From: Prinsepia uniflora
Taxonomy: Eukaryota; Streptophyta; Magnoliopsida; Rosales; Rosaceae
Assembly: GCA_032719365.1 (NCBI GenBank)
Contig: CM064870.1
Span: 26,602,738 to 26,666,737, forward strand
Length of the DNA stretch: 64,000 nt
Direction: 5' to 3'
Shown here: positions 1-12,960 of the stretch, piece after piece
Layout: each line of letters starts with the position of its first letter
Numbering within the stretch: the first letter of the stretch is position 1
Notes under the pieces: model-generated
Database searches by the model: none
Seen by the model: only the letters and a program-made list of their open reading frames with translations
What the model was told of the DNA's origin: nothing
Program-made: the position numbers and the translations under genes

Positions 1-531
1 AAGTCAATAAAGAAATACAGACCCGTATAAGCACCGAATAAGGCCGAAACCTCGAAATACGTGCTTATACGTAACCACATACAAATGCACCCATGGCATC
101 ATCAAACAAGTAATAAAACATATAATAAACATTTATGCATGCACCAATTTAGAAAACAAGGTCACCTCACAGACCGTCCGAGCTGCCGCCTCGATTTGCG
201 TGCCATACGGCTCCCCGAGCCGATCACCATCACCAAGACTCCCAAACCTGTCCAAATTTTAATAGAAGGATACTAACTACTTAATTAACCGCCTACCAAA
301 GCCCCGTAATTTTCCCGAACTTTTAACTATTTTAAACCGACCCTAAACCTTCCGACACCCCCGAAAACTATCGAAACGATATCCGATTGACACGAGACCA
401 GTCCCAAAATGTTCGTTACATCGAATAGAAGATTTCGTATGTTGGAACCTTCTCCAGATTCCCTGCCACGCGCCCTCACGCGCCGCCTGAAGTGGCTGCG
501 CGTGGGCTTCACGCGCCGCTACAGTACCTGC

Positions 532-681
532 TGACGTCAGCATGACGTCATCACTGACAACCCCTGACAGTGACACGTGTCACGCTCCCATTGGCCCATT
601 GTCTGACATGTCAGTCTGACATTGTCAGATCTGACATGATGACGTCATCCCTGACATGATGACGTCATCAGGATGACGTCA
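532..681. promoter_or_regulatory. TGACGTCA (bZIP-type) cluster in LTR A copy 1
   Basis: Five perfect TGACGTCA palindromes start at 532, 543, 640, 660 and 674, with the 14-bp palindrome GTGACACGTGTCAC (G-box core) at 570-583. TGACGTCA is the classic C-box/CRE-type bZIP site. It lies in the transcribed or promoter-proximal part of the LTR; occupancy is inferred from motif only. Confidence 0.55.
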
Positions 682-1272
682 TCAGTCATCCCCTACATCG
701 GTCCGAACCGGTCCGGTCCGGTTTTTCCTGCAACTTGGACCGGCGTAACCGGTCCAGGTGTCCTTCTCCCTCATTTTCGGTCCGATTTCATCCATTCCAA
801 TTCCTAAATTCCTATTTCTTCATTTCCTATCTAACCCAATTAACAAAACTACCTAAAACCCTCGAAATCCGACCGGTTCAATTTTGAACCTCACGGTTCA
901 ATTTTCCCGAAACCTCCCAGGGCTTCTCCGACGTCCAACCACCACCAAAACCTCCCTAAAAACTCCCTAGCAACCTATTTAACTCAAACCAATCGTCCAA
1001 ATCGACCCATAACAACAAAATCCACACAAAAATTGAAAATGGGCTTACCGGGTACCCGCTCGGGTTCTGGGTTCCCGCCACCACCCACGGCGGTTCCAGC
1101 CACCAGCTGCCGTCCTTAGTCCTCCTCTCTCACCCTCTGGTCTCAGTTATGGTTAGAAGGGAAGGGTTTGGTGTTTGGGTGAAGAAATGGTGATCGGTTT
1201 GGTTTGGGAAGAAAATGGGAGAAATGGATGAACGGGGAAGAGTTTGGTGCATGAGTGGGTGGGGTTGGCCAG

Positions 1273-1300
1273 TGGATGGGTGACAAGTGTCACTCATCCA
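1273..1300. promoter_or_regulatory. Promoter-type palindrome, LTR A copy 1
   Basis: Arms TGGATGGGTGACA and TGTCACTCATCCA flank a 2-bp centre; the 13-bp arms pair with one mismatch. The same architecture recurs in elements C, D and solo LTR 1 with different outer arm sequence. Confidence 0.6.
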
Positions 1301-1826
1301 TTGGGCCTCCATTAAATATCTGGGCCCACTAGAGACAAAACTGAACTTTTTGTCTCGTAAAACGTGCCATCGTGAATAGTAACTGGGAACTTTCGTGAAC
1401 CGTAACTTCGCCGTCGAACGTCCGAATTCGACGTGCCGCCTGTCTACGGATTCGTATCGTTCTTATCTATGTAACGGTCTTCGGCCCTCGGCCATCGGAC
1501 CTCCCGGTCAAAAAGTCAACATTTGACCCCCTATTCACTCAAATTACCAAAATGCCCCTAAACTTCCGAACGTCATAACTTCCTCCTCGAATGTCGGAAT
1601 TGAACGTGCCACCTGTCTATGAACTCGTGACGTCGCGAACTACGTCACGGTCATCGGTCAAAGTCCATTTAACCACCCGAATGAAAAGTCAACGTTTTGC
1701 CCACGCCTAGGGACAAAACGGTCATTTCGCATCGTTCGTCCGATTTCGCTCTACTAATCACGGATTAGCCTCACTAATCGTGATTAGTCACTAATCTAAT
1801 CATGGAATTTGGGACGGGTCGTTACA

Positions 1827-1840
1827 ACCTTCCCTCCTTA
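1827..1840 (-). other. Polypurine tract of element A
   Basis: The minus strand reads TAAGGAGGGAAGGT directly before the 3' LTR start. A block reading TTTCGGGGACGAAATT lies just upstream, as it also does before the tract in element D (58114-58129) and, slightly changed, in C. This is the expected plus-strand primer of an LTR retrotransposon and fixes the element orientation. Confidence 0.8.
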
Positions 1841-4800
1841 ATTAATTTCGTCCCCGAAATTCCAACCGACCTAAACCCAACTGTTCTTCCCTCCTTAATT
1901 TAGTTCCGTTCTCGAAACTCCAACTATCCTGATTCCACATCCACTTCGTGGAAAGTAGAATCGACCTCGAAACTCGTGTACACTCGTACACCAACCAACT
2001 AGAACAATACTTACTCGTTTGAAACCAGACGTACCACTAACGCTCATGTCGCCTCGTCTACATTCGACCACGTCGAATAGCAGAAGTCATACGCTCCGAA
2101 CTGACACCACCTGTCAGTATCAGAGTAGCCCAAGTATCCTATGATCGACCCACTTGTCAAATCTACCCTTTCGCTGACACAACAACTCGACGGTTCCTTA
2201 CTAAATCTCCACTCAGCGATCCACGCTGACACATCTGACAAACTGCCACCACTTGACAGTCGCCAGTCAAAAACTGACACTATACCCATTTGTGGTTACA
2301 CTAACCACCAACTTACTCAACTTAAGTATACATCTACCCACAAACACTCGACCTGTGTGTAACTGGACCCACCAGAAATACTATGACCCAATGCACAGGA
2401 TCCAATGTCCAGTTCACGACCTCAACTAATCCCATGGTATCGGAGCTAAGCCGACTACCAACACGCTCACCAATGTACTACCGGTATAACCTATATACCG
2501 TCACTAGGCACCACAAGCCTATCCAGTATCGTACCTCGAACAACGTACAAGGTACATACAACTATCCATCAATCAGCCTACAACCACCTAGGTTGTAGCC
2601 AATCACGTTTCTATAATGGAGTTCATATGTCCAATCCAGTATTAGACAAATCGAAACTCCGACCCAACATCTATTTCTAATTCCAAATCCGAATCCGCAA
2701 TTTCGTAAGAAATCTCGAATCCAAATCCAGAAATCATATCCATAATCATGTCCAAATTCAAATCCGAAATCATCATTCCGTAGACTAGTATTAGGAATGA
2801 CCATTCCGAACCCAAATCCATAAAAAGAAAATCCACAGTCAAGCTCTAGAATCAAATCCTGAATCGTCACCCAGAATCCAATTCCAAACCCCAACTCCAG
2901 AAATCCTCTTTCAAGTTCCAAAATCAAATCCTGAATCGTCATCCAGAAATCTGATTCCAAAACTCGAAATATCGTTCACGTCTTCCGAGACATACCAAAA
3001 CCAAACCTATCGGTTACCTGCTAAACCGATTACCCTATTACAAACGATTGACTTCATAGGGAAGTCAATCCCAACATCAACACAACACTAGGTCAGACAA
3101 AATCCGACCTCGTCAGACACCTACTCATCGGACAACTACTCAGGCGAGTAATAAGCCATATGGGATTTACCTCGAAAAGAAGTTCAGCCCCATCATGCTT
3201 CACTCAACATCCAAGTAAAAGTAATAAACTCTCCACTTATCTGGATATCCAAATCACGATCCAGATCCAACACCACGTCAACCGACCATAGACGTCACGT
3301 TCCCCGATCGTCACGACGTCCAAAGTCCTCAACCATTTCCCACATCTTAAATAGATTAGTCTACGACGAGACACGTCGAGACTGTGGGTTCTCACTGATT
3401 ACCTCGTATCGATCCTTGTCATTCCACCAAGGAAAATCAAAGATGATACCAAACAATGACATCCAATTCCATCCTACATGAATGCAATCAAAACTCGCTG
3501 CACTCACCACGTCACGTAATCCAACATCGTCTGCCACCAAGCAGAAATGATAAATCTCAGTCACCTAACTTCGATATACTCAACTCCACTTAATGACCCA
3601 AAACAAATCCCGGGTCCACCAACCAATACACGATCAGTGTACTAGTGATACAACCATCATCTGCCTTAGCAGAATCTGAGAAGTCACCCTAATGACTTCG
3701 AAATACCCAATACCAATGCGAAAAACCCACATTCCTCTTGTCACCTCAGTCGCAACCTCTCGCGATTCCGAAATTCCAACAAGATTGGAAACAACGTACT
3801 TGGACATCATCTACGTGTCCATTACCAGTTTAACTTTATCCGTGATCCACTCTCGAACCACAGATGTCGAACATATGCCCATCACGACGGATGTCACATC
3901 CCGATACGTAATTCATCGTCATCACGATCACCGGCACCAGCACCAGCACTAGTACCAGTATCATCACCTACCAGCATCAGCACCAAGTGTGCAAATCAGA
4001 CACTCCTGGATCTCCGCTCATACCGAGCGACGACCCCGTACCTCTGTTCGAAAAGGAGAACTCTGCCTCCCTCGTACCCAACAACTCTGGGTACGGTCAC
4101 CCTGACAACTTATACGAGAAAAGGAAACGCTCCCCGAACGTCCTCAACTCATTCTGCGATCGCACTCAGCCGTAACCGAGTCGATTCCAGAATCACTGCT
4201 CGTACCTATGGGTTACTCACGCACCCCGTATCATCGTCACGACTGACAATCCCATCGTCACCATCGTCACGGTAACCTGAGTCTACTCGACCTGATAAGA
4301 CTCGACTACGTCCATCGATAGTAGCGTCTGCCCCAACCTCGAGCAGACCTAGCTACCAGGAATCACGATATACAAACTCCGCATCCAACGGAATCAACCG
4401 CTCGTACCAACTACTCCGTATCCCCGCTCCGGGATTCCATCGACAAGTACCAACCTTGATAACTTGTCCCACCAATCACTAACCAGCCGTACTCCGACTA
4501 ACCCAAATGTCGTCTACCAGGTCGCCCACGACCTTAGTTGCACCAACAGTCCATCACAACTAAAGTAGCACGACAACCAACTCGGTCTAACCGATACGTA
4601 CAACCCTGACTGCGAAGTGCAGTCCCAACACAAGCTGACATGACTAGACCGACTAACGAATCCAAATCCGAATAGTCATCCAAGCCAAACCACTCGTCAA
4701 CTCCCATTTCCGAACCATACACATACGGTAGGGTTCCAGGATCACACCTAGAGTTCCCTAAACCCAACTGCATAAGACAATATATCCAACGGTCTGACCG

Positions 4801-5217
4801 ACCCCGTGGTCTGGACATCATAAAGACGTCAATCCAATCCTACCGTCAATCCAACTCAACAATATTCGACCATCCGATGATCACAATTCCCAACTAGTCG
4901 TCGGAACCGATCCTACGACATCGTGAAAGACGATCCCAACTAACCGTCTCACGATCAAAACTCGAAAATACTGTTTATCCCTTTGTAGGGTCCCACACTG
5001 TCATCCACGACAGAACTATGGCAACCCCGGCCTCAAATACCGAACCAAGGCATGCGAATCCTACTAACTATCGTACAGGCACCTCAACATCAGGTTGACC
5101 ACGAACTGTAGCCCATTGAGATATCACATCCTCGACCTGTGTACATACTCCAAGAGCTGCACGGTTGCTCGAATAGAGACAACCCCGATCTGATAAGCAT
5201 CTTACGAGCAATCATAT

Positions 5218-5229
5218 GCTCTGATACCA
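5218..5229 (-). other. Primer binding site of element A (tRNA-iMet type)
   Basis: The minus strand reads TGGTATCAGAGC three bases inside the 5' LTR end at 5233. This is complementary to the 3' end of plant initiator methionine tRNA, the usual primer of plant LTR retrotransposons. Confidence 0.85.
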
Positions 5230-5285
5230 CGTTGACAGGACCCATCCCAATCCCCGCGGGATTAGTGCGGGATGACCCTGCTCCC

Positions 5286-5306
5286 GTCTGACACGAAGTG
5301 TCAGAC
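5286..5306 (-). promoter_or_regulatory. Near-terminal hairpin of LTR A
   Basis: Perfect 9-bp inverted repeat GTCTGACAC / GTGTCAGAC with a 3-nt loop. In minus orientation it is followed by GGGAGCAGG and lies about 55 nt before the LTR 3' end. The same stem, with loops from 3 to about 90 nt, occurs near the 3' end of every sister LTR in the window. It may be a 3'-end-processing or R-region hairpin (inference). Confidence 0.6.
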
Positions 5307-6033
5307 AAGGGATATTTCCGACCTTTGCCCTCCCGGGCTATCAGAGTACGCCAGGATCCGGAGGAGGCATGTGATATCTCGGTCTCTGCTACAGTCCACA
5401 TCCGATGTCAACCTGAAGGGCAGTCAAAACATTAAAAACTGTGAGTGGACAAAACAAAGAGTTTATAAAAACATTTCATAAGACATTTGTACCCTCCACT
5501 AAAAAGCATGCATGCATTCGAAAACCATTTATCCAAAACAAACCATATGTGGGACTAAGCCCAAAGCAGATATAAACCAAGGTCGAAAGGACCACAATGA
5601 AAACGACCATACGGGCCACTGCCCAAATCCATAAGGGACTCGGCCCCAAACCATAAAGAAACCAAGTAAACGAGCCACTGCTCAAATCCTGTGCACACCT
5701 GTGCACACCACATATCATATATCATATATATATATATATAAGTCACACAACCAATCCTGTCACGGTATCCAAAGCTACGCGCGTGCTACCCGGGTCTCAA
5801 TCCGAGTCATCTCAAAGTCAAGGTCAATGTCTGCAGACCACTGACCCTACCCGAGGTAATAGTAACCATAGCCTTCCTGAGAGTAAGGAACCCAACTGGG
5901 GGGTGACTTCACTCAGTCGGTGCTCCGTGACTACTCCGGGGTCCACCCAGGCCAACGACCCTCCCCGGAGGAGATAGTAGAACATGTAAAGGAAGGTAGA
6001 TGAACATATATATACATAACATAAACATTCATG

Positions 6034-6260
6034 ACCGGTTCCCCTGAACCGTCATGATCCATAATATCCATAATCAGGTAACAAGCCGGTTCCCATAAAC
6101 CGTCAAGTACCGTAATAACATAACCAGGTAGCATGCCGGTTCCCATAAACCGTCAAGAACCAGAATGACCTGACAAAGATTCATGCCGGTTCCCATAAAC
6201 CGTCATGAACCACAATGACCTTTCCAGAGTTCATGCCGGTTCCCGTAAACCGTCATGAAC
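6034..6260. repeat. 50-bp minisatellite inside LTR A, five units
   Basis: The core CCGGTTCCCATAAACCGTCA recurs starting at 6034, 6086, 6136, 6186 and 6236, that is every 50-52 bp with small changes. Within each unit CCGGTT and AACCG form a short inverted repeat. The equivalent place in LTR C holds a different 30-bp minisatellite. Confidence 0.85.
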
Positions 6261-7283
6261 TTGGAAATCCATCTAGGGTCCCTGACCCAAAATCATCAGT
6301 GTAAAACAACTAGGTCTCGTACCTGAACATATCACTCAACTGGGCACCGTGCCCGATATCTAAGGGTCAGTCACGACTCCGATCATAGTGATGCGTGCAA
6401 CCATCCATCCAGGACCGCTCTCAATCCTGGTATGTCGCCGTGAACGAATCAACCGACGCGACCACCATAAGATCATGGTGCACTCATCACCGATCGATAT
6501 CCTGAACCGTCAGCACTCCGAAGTCGAGCCTCCCCAGGCTGCCCGACAACGAATCGTGCATCGTGAACTCTCCAGAAGGAACACATCCCAATCCGGAGGC
6601 GAGCGTTGTATCGTCGATCGTCGTGCACATAGCACCCGTCGCGACCACGATTTAGACCCGAAGGTCGTAAATAGTGTCATATGCCCGAGAAAAAACCAAA
6701 TGGGTCTCATACCCGAGTTTATCCTTTTAGAAATCCAAAACCAAATCATTTAAGTCAATAAAGAAATACAGACCCGTATAATCACCGTATAAGGCCGAAA
6801 CCTCGAAATACGTGCTTATACGTAACCACATACAAATGCACCCATGGCATCATCAAACAAGTAATAAAACATATAATAAACATTTATGCATGCACCAATT
6901 TAGAAAACAAGGTCCACTCACAGACCGTCCGAGCTACCGCCTCGATTTGCGTGCCATACGGCTCCCCGAGCCGATCACCATCACCGAGACTCCCAAACCT
7001 GTCCAAATTTTAATAGAAGGTTACTAACTACTTAATTAACCTCCTACCAAAGCCCTGTAATTTTTCCAAACTTTTAACTATTTTTGAACCGACCCTAAAC
7101 CTTCCGACACCCCCCAAAACTATCGAAACGATGTCCGATTGACACGAGACCAGTCCCAAAATGTTCGTTACATCGAATAGAAGATTTCGTATGTTGGAAC
7201 CTTCTCCAGATTCCCTGCAACGCGCCCTCACGCGCCGCCTGATGTGGCTGCGCGTGGGCTTCACGCGCCGCTACAATACCTGC

Positions 7284-7430
7284 TGACGTCATCGCTGACG
7301 TCAGCATGACGCCATTACTGACAGCCCCTGACAGTGACACGTGTCACGCTCCCATTGGCCCACTGTCTGACATGTCAGTCTGACATGATGACGTCATCCC
7401 TGACATGATGACGTCATCAGGATGACGTCA
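7284..7430. promoter_or_regulatory. TGACGTCA cluster in LTR A copy 2
   Basis: TGACGTCA at 7284, 7296, 7389, 7409 and 7423, with the G-box palindrome at 7334-7347. Compared with copy 1, the spacing differs by small indels but the number of sites is still five. Confidence 0.55.
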
Positions 7431-8001
7431 TCAGTCATCCCCTACATCGGTCCGAACCGGTCCGGTCCGGTTTTTCCTGCAACTTGGACTGGCGTAACCG
7501 GTCCAGGTGTCCTTCTCCCTCATTTTCGGTCCGATTTCATCCATTCCAATTCCTAAATTCCTATTTCTTCATTTCCTATCTAACCCAATTAACAAAACTA
7601 CCTAAAACCCTCGAAATCCGACCGGTTAAATTTTCCCGAAACCTCCCAGGGCTTCTCCGACGTCCAACCACCACTAAAACCTCCCTAAAAACTCCCTAGC
7701 AACCTATTTAACTCAAACCAATCGTCCAAATCGACCCATAACAACAAAATCCACACAAAAATTGAAAATGGGCTTACCGGGTACCCGCTCGGGTTCTGGG
7801 TTCCCGCCACCGCCCACGGCGGTTCCAGCCACCAGCTGCCGTCCTTAGTCCTCCTCTCTCACCCTCTGGTCTCAATTATGGTTAGAAGGGAAGGGTTTGG
7901 TGTTTGGGTGAAGAAATGGTGATCGGTTTGGTTTGGGAAGAAAATGGGAGAAATGGATGAACGGGGAAGAGTTTGGTGCATGAGTGGGTGGGGTTGGCCA
8001 G

Positions 8002-8029
8002 TGGATGGGTGACAAGTGTCACTCATCCA
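8002..8029. promoter_or_regulatory. Promoter-type palindrome, LTR A copy 2
   Basis: Identical to the copy at 1273-1300: 13-bp arms around an AG centre, one mismatch between arms. Confidence 0.6.
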
Positions 8030-8555
8030 TTGGGCCTCCATTAAATATCTGGGCCCACTAGAGACAAAACTGCACTTTTTGTCTCGTAAAACGTGCCATC
8101 GTGAATAGTAACTGGGAACTTCCGTGAACCGTAACTTCGCCGTCGAACGTCCGAATTCGACGTGCCGCCTGTCTACGGATTCGTATCGTCCTTATCTACG
8201 TAACGGTCTTCGGCCCTCGGCCATCGGACCTCCCGGTCAAAAAGTCAACATTTGACCCCCTATTCACTCAAATTACCAAAATACCCCTAAACTTCCGAAC
8301 GTCATAACTTCCTCCTCGAATGTCGGAATTGAACGTGCCACCTGTCTATGAACTCCTGACGTCGCGAACTACGTCACGGTCATCGGTCAAAGTCCATTTG
8401 ACCACCCGAATGAAAAGTCAACGTTTTGCCCACGCCTAGGAGCAAAACGGTCATTTCGCATCGTTCGTCCGATTTCGCTCTACTAATCACGGATTAGCCT
8501 CACTAATCGTGATTAGTCACTAATCTAATCATGGAATTTGGGACGGGTCGTTACA

Positions 8556-10925
8556 CACGACATGATAATATCTCGCCGCAAAGCAACTTGCGGTCACACT
8601 AACCACCAACTCACTCATCCTGAGTATACGCATACCGTCATCACACTCAATCAGACGGTGCAACTGGAACACATTGAACACCAGCCTAGCAGTGATCACA
8701 CAACTCAACACTAGAGTTATACTAGCCAACCATGGCTAAGAGCACCTGCTCAAACAATCACTGAATTCATCAGAATCACTCTGCCCAGTGCAACGTGTTC
8801 AATGTCCAGTTCACGTTCACAACCAAAACCAATGGTATTGGAACTAAGCCAAGCACCAACACGTTTATCGACACATCACTGGTACATCCCATGTACCGTC
8901 ACTAGGTATCAAGTACCCCAAACCATGTACAAGGTACATACATCTATCCCTTGACCAGACTACAACCACCTAGGTCATAGCCAAACACGTTGCAATAATG
9001 GAGTCCATTTGCCCAAACCAGCAAGAGACAAATCGAAACTCCACCAATCAGCTAGTTCCAATTCCAAATCCGAATTCGCAATTTCGTAAGAAATCCCGAA
9101 TCCAAACCCAGGCATCACATTTTTAATTCATGTCCAAATCCGAATCTGAAATCATTATTCTGTAAGCTAGCATTTGGAATAATCATTCCGCACCCAAATC
9201 CAGTATTCCACTTTCAAGTTCTAAAATCGAATCCTGAATCGTCACCCAGAAATTCGATTCCAAAACCCGAAATCTCGTTCACGTCCACTCGGACACACTA
9301 AAACCAAACTTATCGGTTACCAGTTCACTATACTCGGTTGACTTCATAGGGAAGCCAATCCCATCAGTCACAACTCTAAGGCTGAACAAATTCAACCCCG
9401 TCTGAAACCTACTCGCTCGAGTAACATACCATAAGGGGCTCCACTTCGAAAAGAAGTTCAGTCCCACCATTTACGACTCACATACCGGAGTAAGAGTGAC
9501 AAACTCTCTACCCAACTGGATCATCAGGATTACGGTCCAAATCCATCACGATGTCAACTGACCATGAACATCACGATCCTAGATCGTCACAATGCCCAAT
9601 GTCCACGACATCACAAACCCGATCCATCTAGGATCCACACGGTTAACTACTAGGAACCATAGGGTCTTACGCCCTCATCTTTGCGTACTGTCACAATGTT
9701 TGACAACCAACGGCCACAATTAAACAGTTCAGTCAACGACGAGACACGCCGCGACTGTGGGTTCTCACTGATTACCTCGTATCTATCCTTGCCATCCCAC
9801 CTAGGGAAAACCAAGGATGATCCAAAACAATGACACCAATACTCATCCTACGTGGATGCAAACAAAACTCACTGCACTCCCCATGCCATGTAACCCAACA
9901 TCGTCTGCCACCAAGCAGAAAATAAGAAGTCACCCCTGATGACTTCAGAATTACCTTGTCCCAATGCGGAAAACCCGCAATCCTCCTCAAACACAACCTC
10001 TCACGATTCCTTAGGTCCAACCATGTTGGAACCATCGGACTCGAACACCAACCACGTGTCCCATTTAGACTGGTTACTGAAATATACCCATCTCGACGAA
10101 GTCACAACCCGACTCGTGACTCATCGTCAGCACAAACATCGGCACCAACACCAGTACCAACACTAGCACACAGACAACAGTATCAGTATGAGCACACCGT
10201 GTGCAAAACTGACTACTCTGGATCTCCGCTCATAACAAGCGACGACCCCGTACCTCTGATCGAATAGGAGAAACTCTGCCTCCCTCGTACCCAACAACTC
10301 TGGGTACAATCACCCTGACAACTCATGTGAGAAAAGGAAACGTCCCCCGATTCTCAACAACCACTCTCGGTAGTAGTGCCTGCCACAAACTTGTGCAGAC
10401 CCAACCACCAGACATCACTATCGAGACTCCACATCCAATGGAATCAAGTACCCATACAACTACTCTGTATCCCCACTCTGGGATTCCATCGACATGTACC
10501 AACCCCGACTGTGGATTGCAGTTCCACCACTAAAGCTGACATGACTAGACCTGACACAATCGTCACTCGGTCTCGACTTCGAAAAGTCATTAAGAGTCAA
10601 ACCACTCGCCATCACACATTTCCGCACAAGGAATTTACTCAGAATATTCTCATCCTGGGTCCAACCTACCCAATTGTGCTACCTTCCAAGCCTCTGGATC
10701 CAACAAATCCTGGGACCCACAAGAATACCGATTCGACAATTAGTAAGCGGTAGTTACACAAATTAATATCTAACCCACAAACCAAGGTCAATTACATTCC
10801 GAAATTAATCACAAGGTCTCAAATACCCTAATATACCCATTTAACTACCAGGTCGCGCGCGTGGCTCACGTTCCGAAGGTATGGCATGGCAACAGCATCA
10901 GCAACCTAGTGCTCTGATACCAATT
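8556..10925 (-). other. Internal region of element B (partial, no coding capacity seen)
   Basis: About 2.4 kb collinear with, but diverged from, the interior of element A (for example 9737-9790 matches 3367-3420, and 10205-10320 matches 3988-4110). The longest ORFs (about 100-125 codons near 9956-10267 and 10376-10753) are not preserved in A and carry no recognisable domain, so I do not call genes. Confidence 0.6.
10911..10922 (-). other. Primer binding site of element B
   Basis: Minus strand TGGTATCAGAGC, three bases inside the LTR end at 10926; complementary to initiator tRNA-Met. Confidence 0.8.
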
Positions 10926-10977
10926 TGATAGGACCCGTCCCCGAAGGACAAAGTTAACCGTGCCCGGTCCTACTCCC

Positions 10978-11028
10978 GTCTGACAAGTCAACTGAAAGTT
11001 CGAAACTACCCTTCAGCGCCTGCCAGAC
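10978..11028 (-). promoter_or_regulatory. Near-terminal inverted repeat of LTR B
   Basis: Plus-strand GTCTGACA (10978-10985) faces TGCCAGAC (11021-11028). In the minus-strand RNA the arms are GTCUGGCA and UGUCAGAC, which still pair over all eight positions with one G-U. The loop is about 35 nt. The sequence change is thus compatible with keeping the stem. Confidence 0.5.
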
Positions 11029-12079
11029 AAGGGATATTTGCGCCTGTGCCTGCTCATACCTCCACCTCTCGATAGCCTCAATCATCGTGCCACGATCTGA
11101 AGGGTCAATAAAACAGAAAAGGTGTGAGTGGACAAAAATGACCTCTTATAAAAACATTTTCCAAAATACATTCTTACCCTCCAGTTTTCACAAACTTGCA
11201 TGCATATCGTAAAACATGAGTAATAGTATGAAATCATTCAAGTAGGAATAATGGACCGATAAAATCAAAACACGTTTTTCCATGGTCCATAAAAACTCAT
11301 GTTCATCAAATCAGTTCATGTTATAAAACATCAAATCCCGGCTCTCAGGCCAAAACATGTGAAAACATAATCACCTGGCCACCAAGACCAAAAACCCATA
11401 CTCAATACCAGTACGACATCACAACAACATCAATCATCACTAATCACCAGTGCACAATAAATATATCAATCCAATCAATCCGCACTATTCACAAGTGCAC
11501 AAAATATCACAAATCACATCCGCACTACTCACAAGTGCACAATCAATCAAACTGCACTACTCACAAGTGCTGCACTACGCAAAGGCCAATATCCAGTCAC
11601 TCTCTCGGGAACAGACATGTAACACCCTGGAAATTCGAGGATTTGAATATTGTTATTTAATGTATGAATTGACATTTTTACCCTTGTGAATGGATGGCCA
11701 AATTGTTGACTTTTTGTTATGTGGGTCAAATGGACTTTGACCAGTGACCGTGAAGTAGTTCGGGACGTCACGAATTCATAGACAGGTGGCACGTCCAATT
11801 CGGACGATCGGGGAAAAAGTTATGACTATCGGAAGTTCAGGGGCATTACCGTAATTTGGACTTTGGGGGGGGGAAATGTTGACTTTTCTTTTGACAACTA
11901 ATTTTCACACGACTCAAGGACCGTTAGGTAGGTCTCGACGTCCTGAGTCCGTAGACAGGCAGCACGCCGAAATCGGACTTCGTACGGGGAAGTTATGGTC
12001 AGAAACTTAAAATCGGGAGGTTCGTGTCTCGGTTTTTGTGTCAAATATTTTATTCTGGAAATCTGATTGGAGGACACCT

Positions 12080-12103
12080 GGTGAGTGACAAGTGTCACTC
12101 ACC
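12080..12103. promoter_or_regulatory. Promoter-type palindrome, solo LTR 1
   Basis: Perfect 11-bp arms GGTGAGTGACA and TGTCACTCACC around AG. The outer arm sequence differs from A, C and D, yet the palindrome is perfect. Confidence 0.6.
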
Positions 12104-12960
12104 CATTGGTTAGATTGGATCAAGCTCCACTAAGCATTTATTTAGAATTTAAATCACCTTTTAATCACAGCCCTTAATCTGGAAATCTCCAGATCAAATC
12201 CTCACCATTGAATCTTAAGTCAGATTCAATCCTGGCCCTTGATTTCTTATGAATATTCTGTATTAAAACCATGCGACCATACACCTACATGTTCATTCTC
12301 TCAACCCGATTAGCACGGTTACCCCTTGGAACAACTCACCAGCACCTCACCACTCAACCTCACACCCCAGGCAGCCAACAGCCACCCCCAGATGCCGGCC
12401 ACCACTCCACAGCCGCCCTGCACGGCCAGTTTTCCCCCAGACCCGAGAAGAAACCCGAACCACCCACACCATCCAAACCATCCAAACCTTCACACTTGGA
12501 TTCGAACCAACGTACGGTTGGGTTCACTGTGACGACAGGACGACCCAGAACTGAACTGGACGGCGTACGGCGGCGACACGGCGGCGGTAGGACGAAAAAC
12601 CCGTGAGTGCCCGATTTTCTTCCCTACTTTGAAACATCCGTTTTTTACGTTGGAATTGCTTGGTTGTTGTTATGACACATTTAGGGGACCTTGACGACCA
12701 GTTTGAACCAAGGACCGTGGCTGGAAACTCGACAGCTCGCTGGAGAAGATAACCAGAACTGGCAGCCAACCTTCCCGTCGATTTTCAGGTAGTTTATTCG
12801 ACCTAGAATCTAGTCTTATTTGCACAGAACCATAGATGAGGTAGAGACGAGTCTATAGGAACAAATCTCACCTGAAATGGTGGTCGGAATCATGATCTGT
12901 GATCGGGTCGAGCCGTGGGTCTGCGGTGACCCGGTTCTCTGACCCGGTTACTGTAGCTGA

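Larger units (their letters stand above)
1..1826 (-). repeat. 3' LTR of element A (partial)
   Basis: Near-identical to 6751-8555. In minus orientation the LTR starts at 1826 with TGTAACGACCCGTCCC. It contains a promoter-type palindrome (1273-1300), five TGACGTCA sites (532-681), a perfect palindrome GTGACACGTGTCAC (570-583) and a CACGCG cluster (466-516). About 1.5 kb of this LTR, matching 5233-6750, lies left of the window. Small ORFs inside it recur in the other LTR copy only because the DNA is duplicated. Confidence 0.85.
1827..5232 (-). other. Internal region of element A, no coding capacity seen
   Basis: About 3.4 kb between the LTRs with no reading frame resembling gag or pol; the ORFs present are under about 135 codons and none shows a retroelement domain. 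It is collinear with the internal region of B: shared blocks include about 2294-2330 with 8598-8630, 2690-2960 with 9068-9270, and 3360-4090 with 9737-10300. It holds a roughly 71-bp direct repeat (2851 and 2922) and a CACCAG-rich stretch (3930-3987) that also occurs in B at 10120-10180. Conservation of a non-coding interior between two diverged elements suggests a cis role such as packaging, but that is inference. Confidence 0.7.
1..8555 (-). mobile_element. Element A: LARD-like non-autonomous LTR retrotransposon, left end outside window
   Basis: Read on the minus strand this is 5' LTR (8555 to 5233), primer site, internal region (5232 to 1827), polypurine tract, then a 3' LTR (1826 leftwards) cut by the window start. 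The stretch 1-1826 repeats at about 6751-8555; I count roughly 30 substitutions and a few indels, so about 98% identity and a fairly recent insertion. LTRs begin TGTAACG and end TGTCA in the minus orientation. The internal region has intact priming signals but no gag, protease, RT or integrase, which fits a large retrotransposon derivative. The right flank 8556-8560 (CACGA) is the expected target duplication; its partner lies off-window. The complete element would be about 10 kb. Confidence 0.85.
5233..8555 (-). repeat. 5' LTR of element A (about 3.3 kb)
   Basis: Bounded by the primer site at 5229 on one side and TGTAACG (minus strand) at 8555 on the other. The plus-strand left edge reads TGACAGGACCC, so the LTR has TG...CA ends. 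Contents in transcriptional order from 8555: duplicated GTAGACAGG/GGCACGT blocks, palindrome (8002-8029), TGACGTCA cluster (7284-7430), CACGCG cluster (7219-7272), a 50-bp minisatellite (6034-6260), and a hairpin (5286-5306) close to the 3' end. It is unusually long for a gypsy LTR. Confidence 0.85.

Noticed and set aside
2562..2960. 132-codon minus-strand ORF in element A as a gene
   Set aside because: Its composition reflects a short tandem repeat (ATCCTGAATCGTCA phrases); it is not preserved in B and has no recognisable domain.
6034..6260. CRISPR-like array
   Set aside because: Units are direct minisatellite copies without unique spacers, inside a retrotransposon LTR in a plant genome.
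12271..12606. 111-codon Pro/Thr-rich ORF in solo LTR 1 as a protein
   Set aside because: It lies within an LTR with a perfect target duplication and has no domain; its composition mirrors the C-rich DNA.
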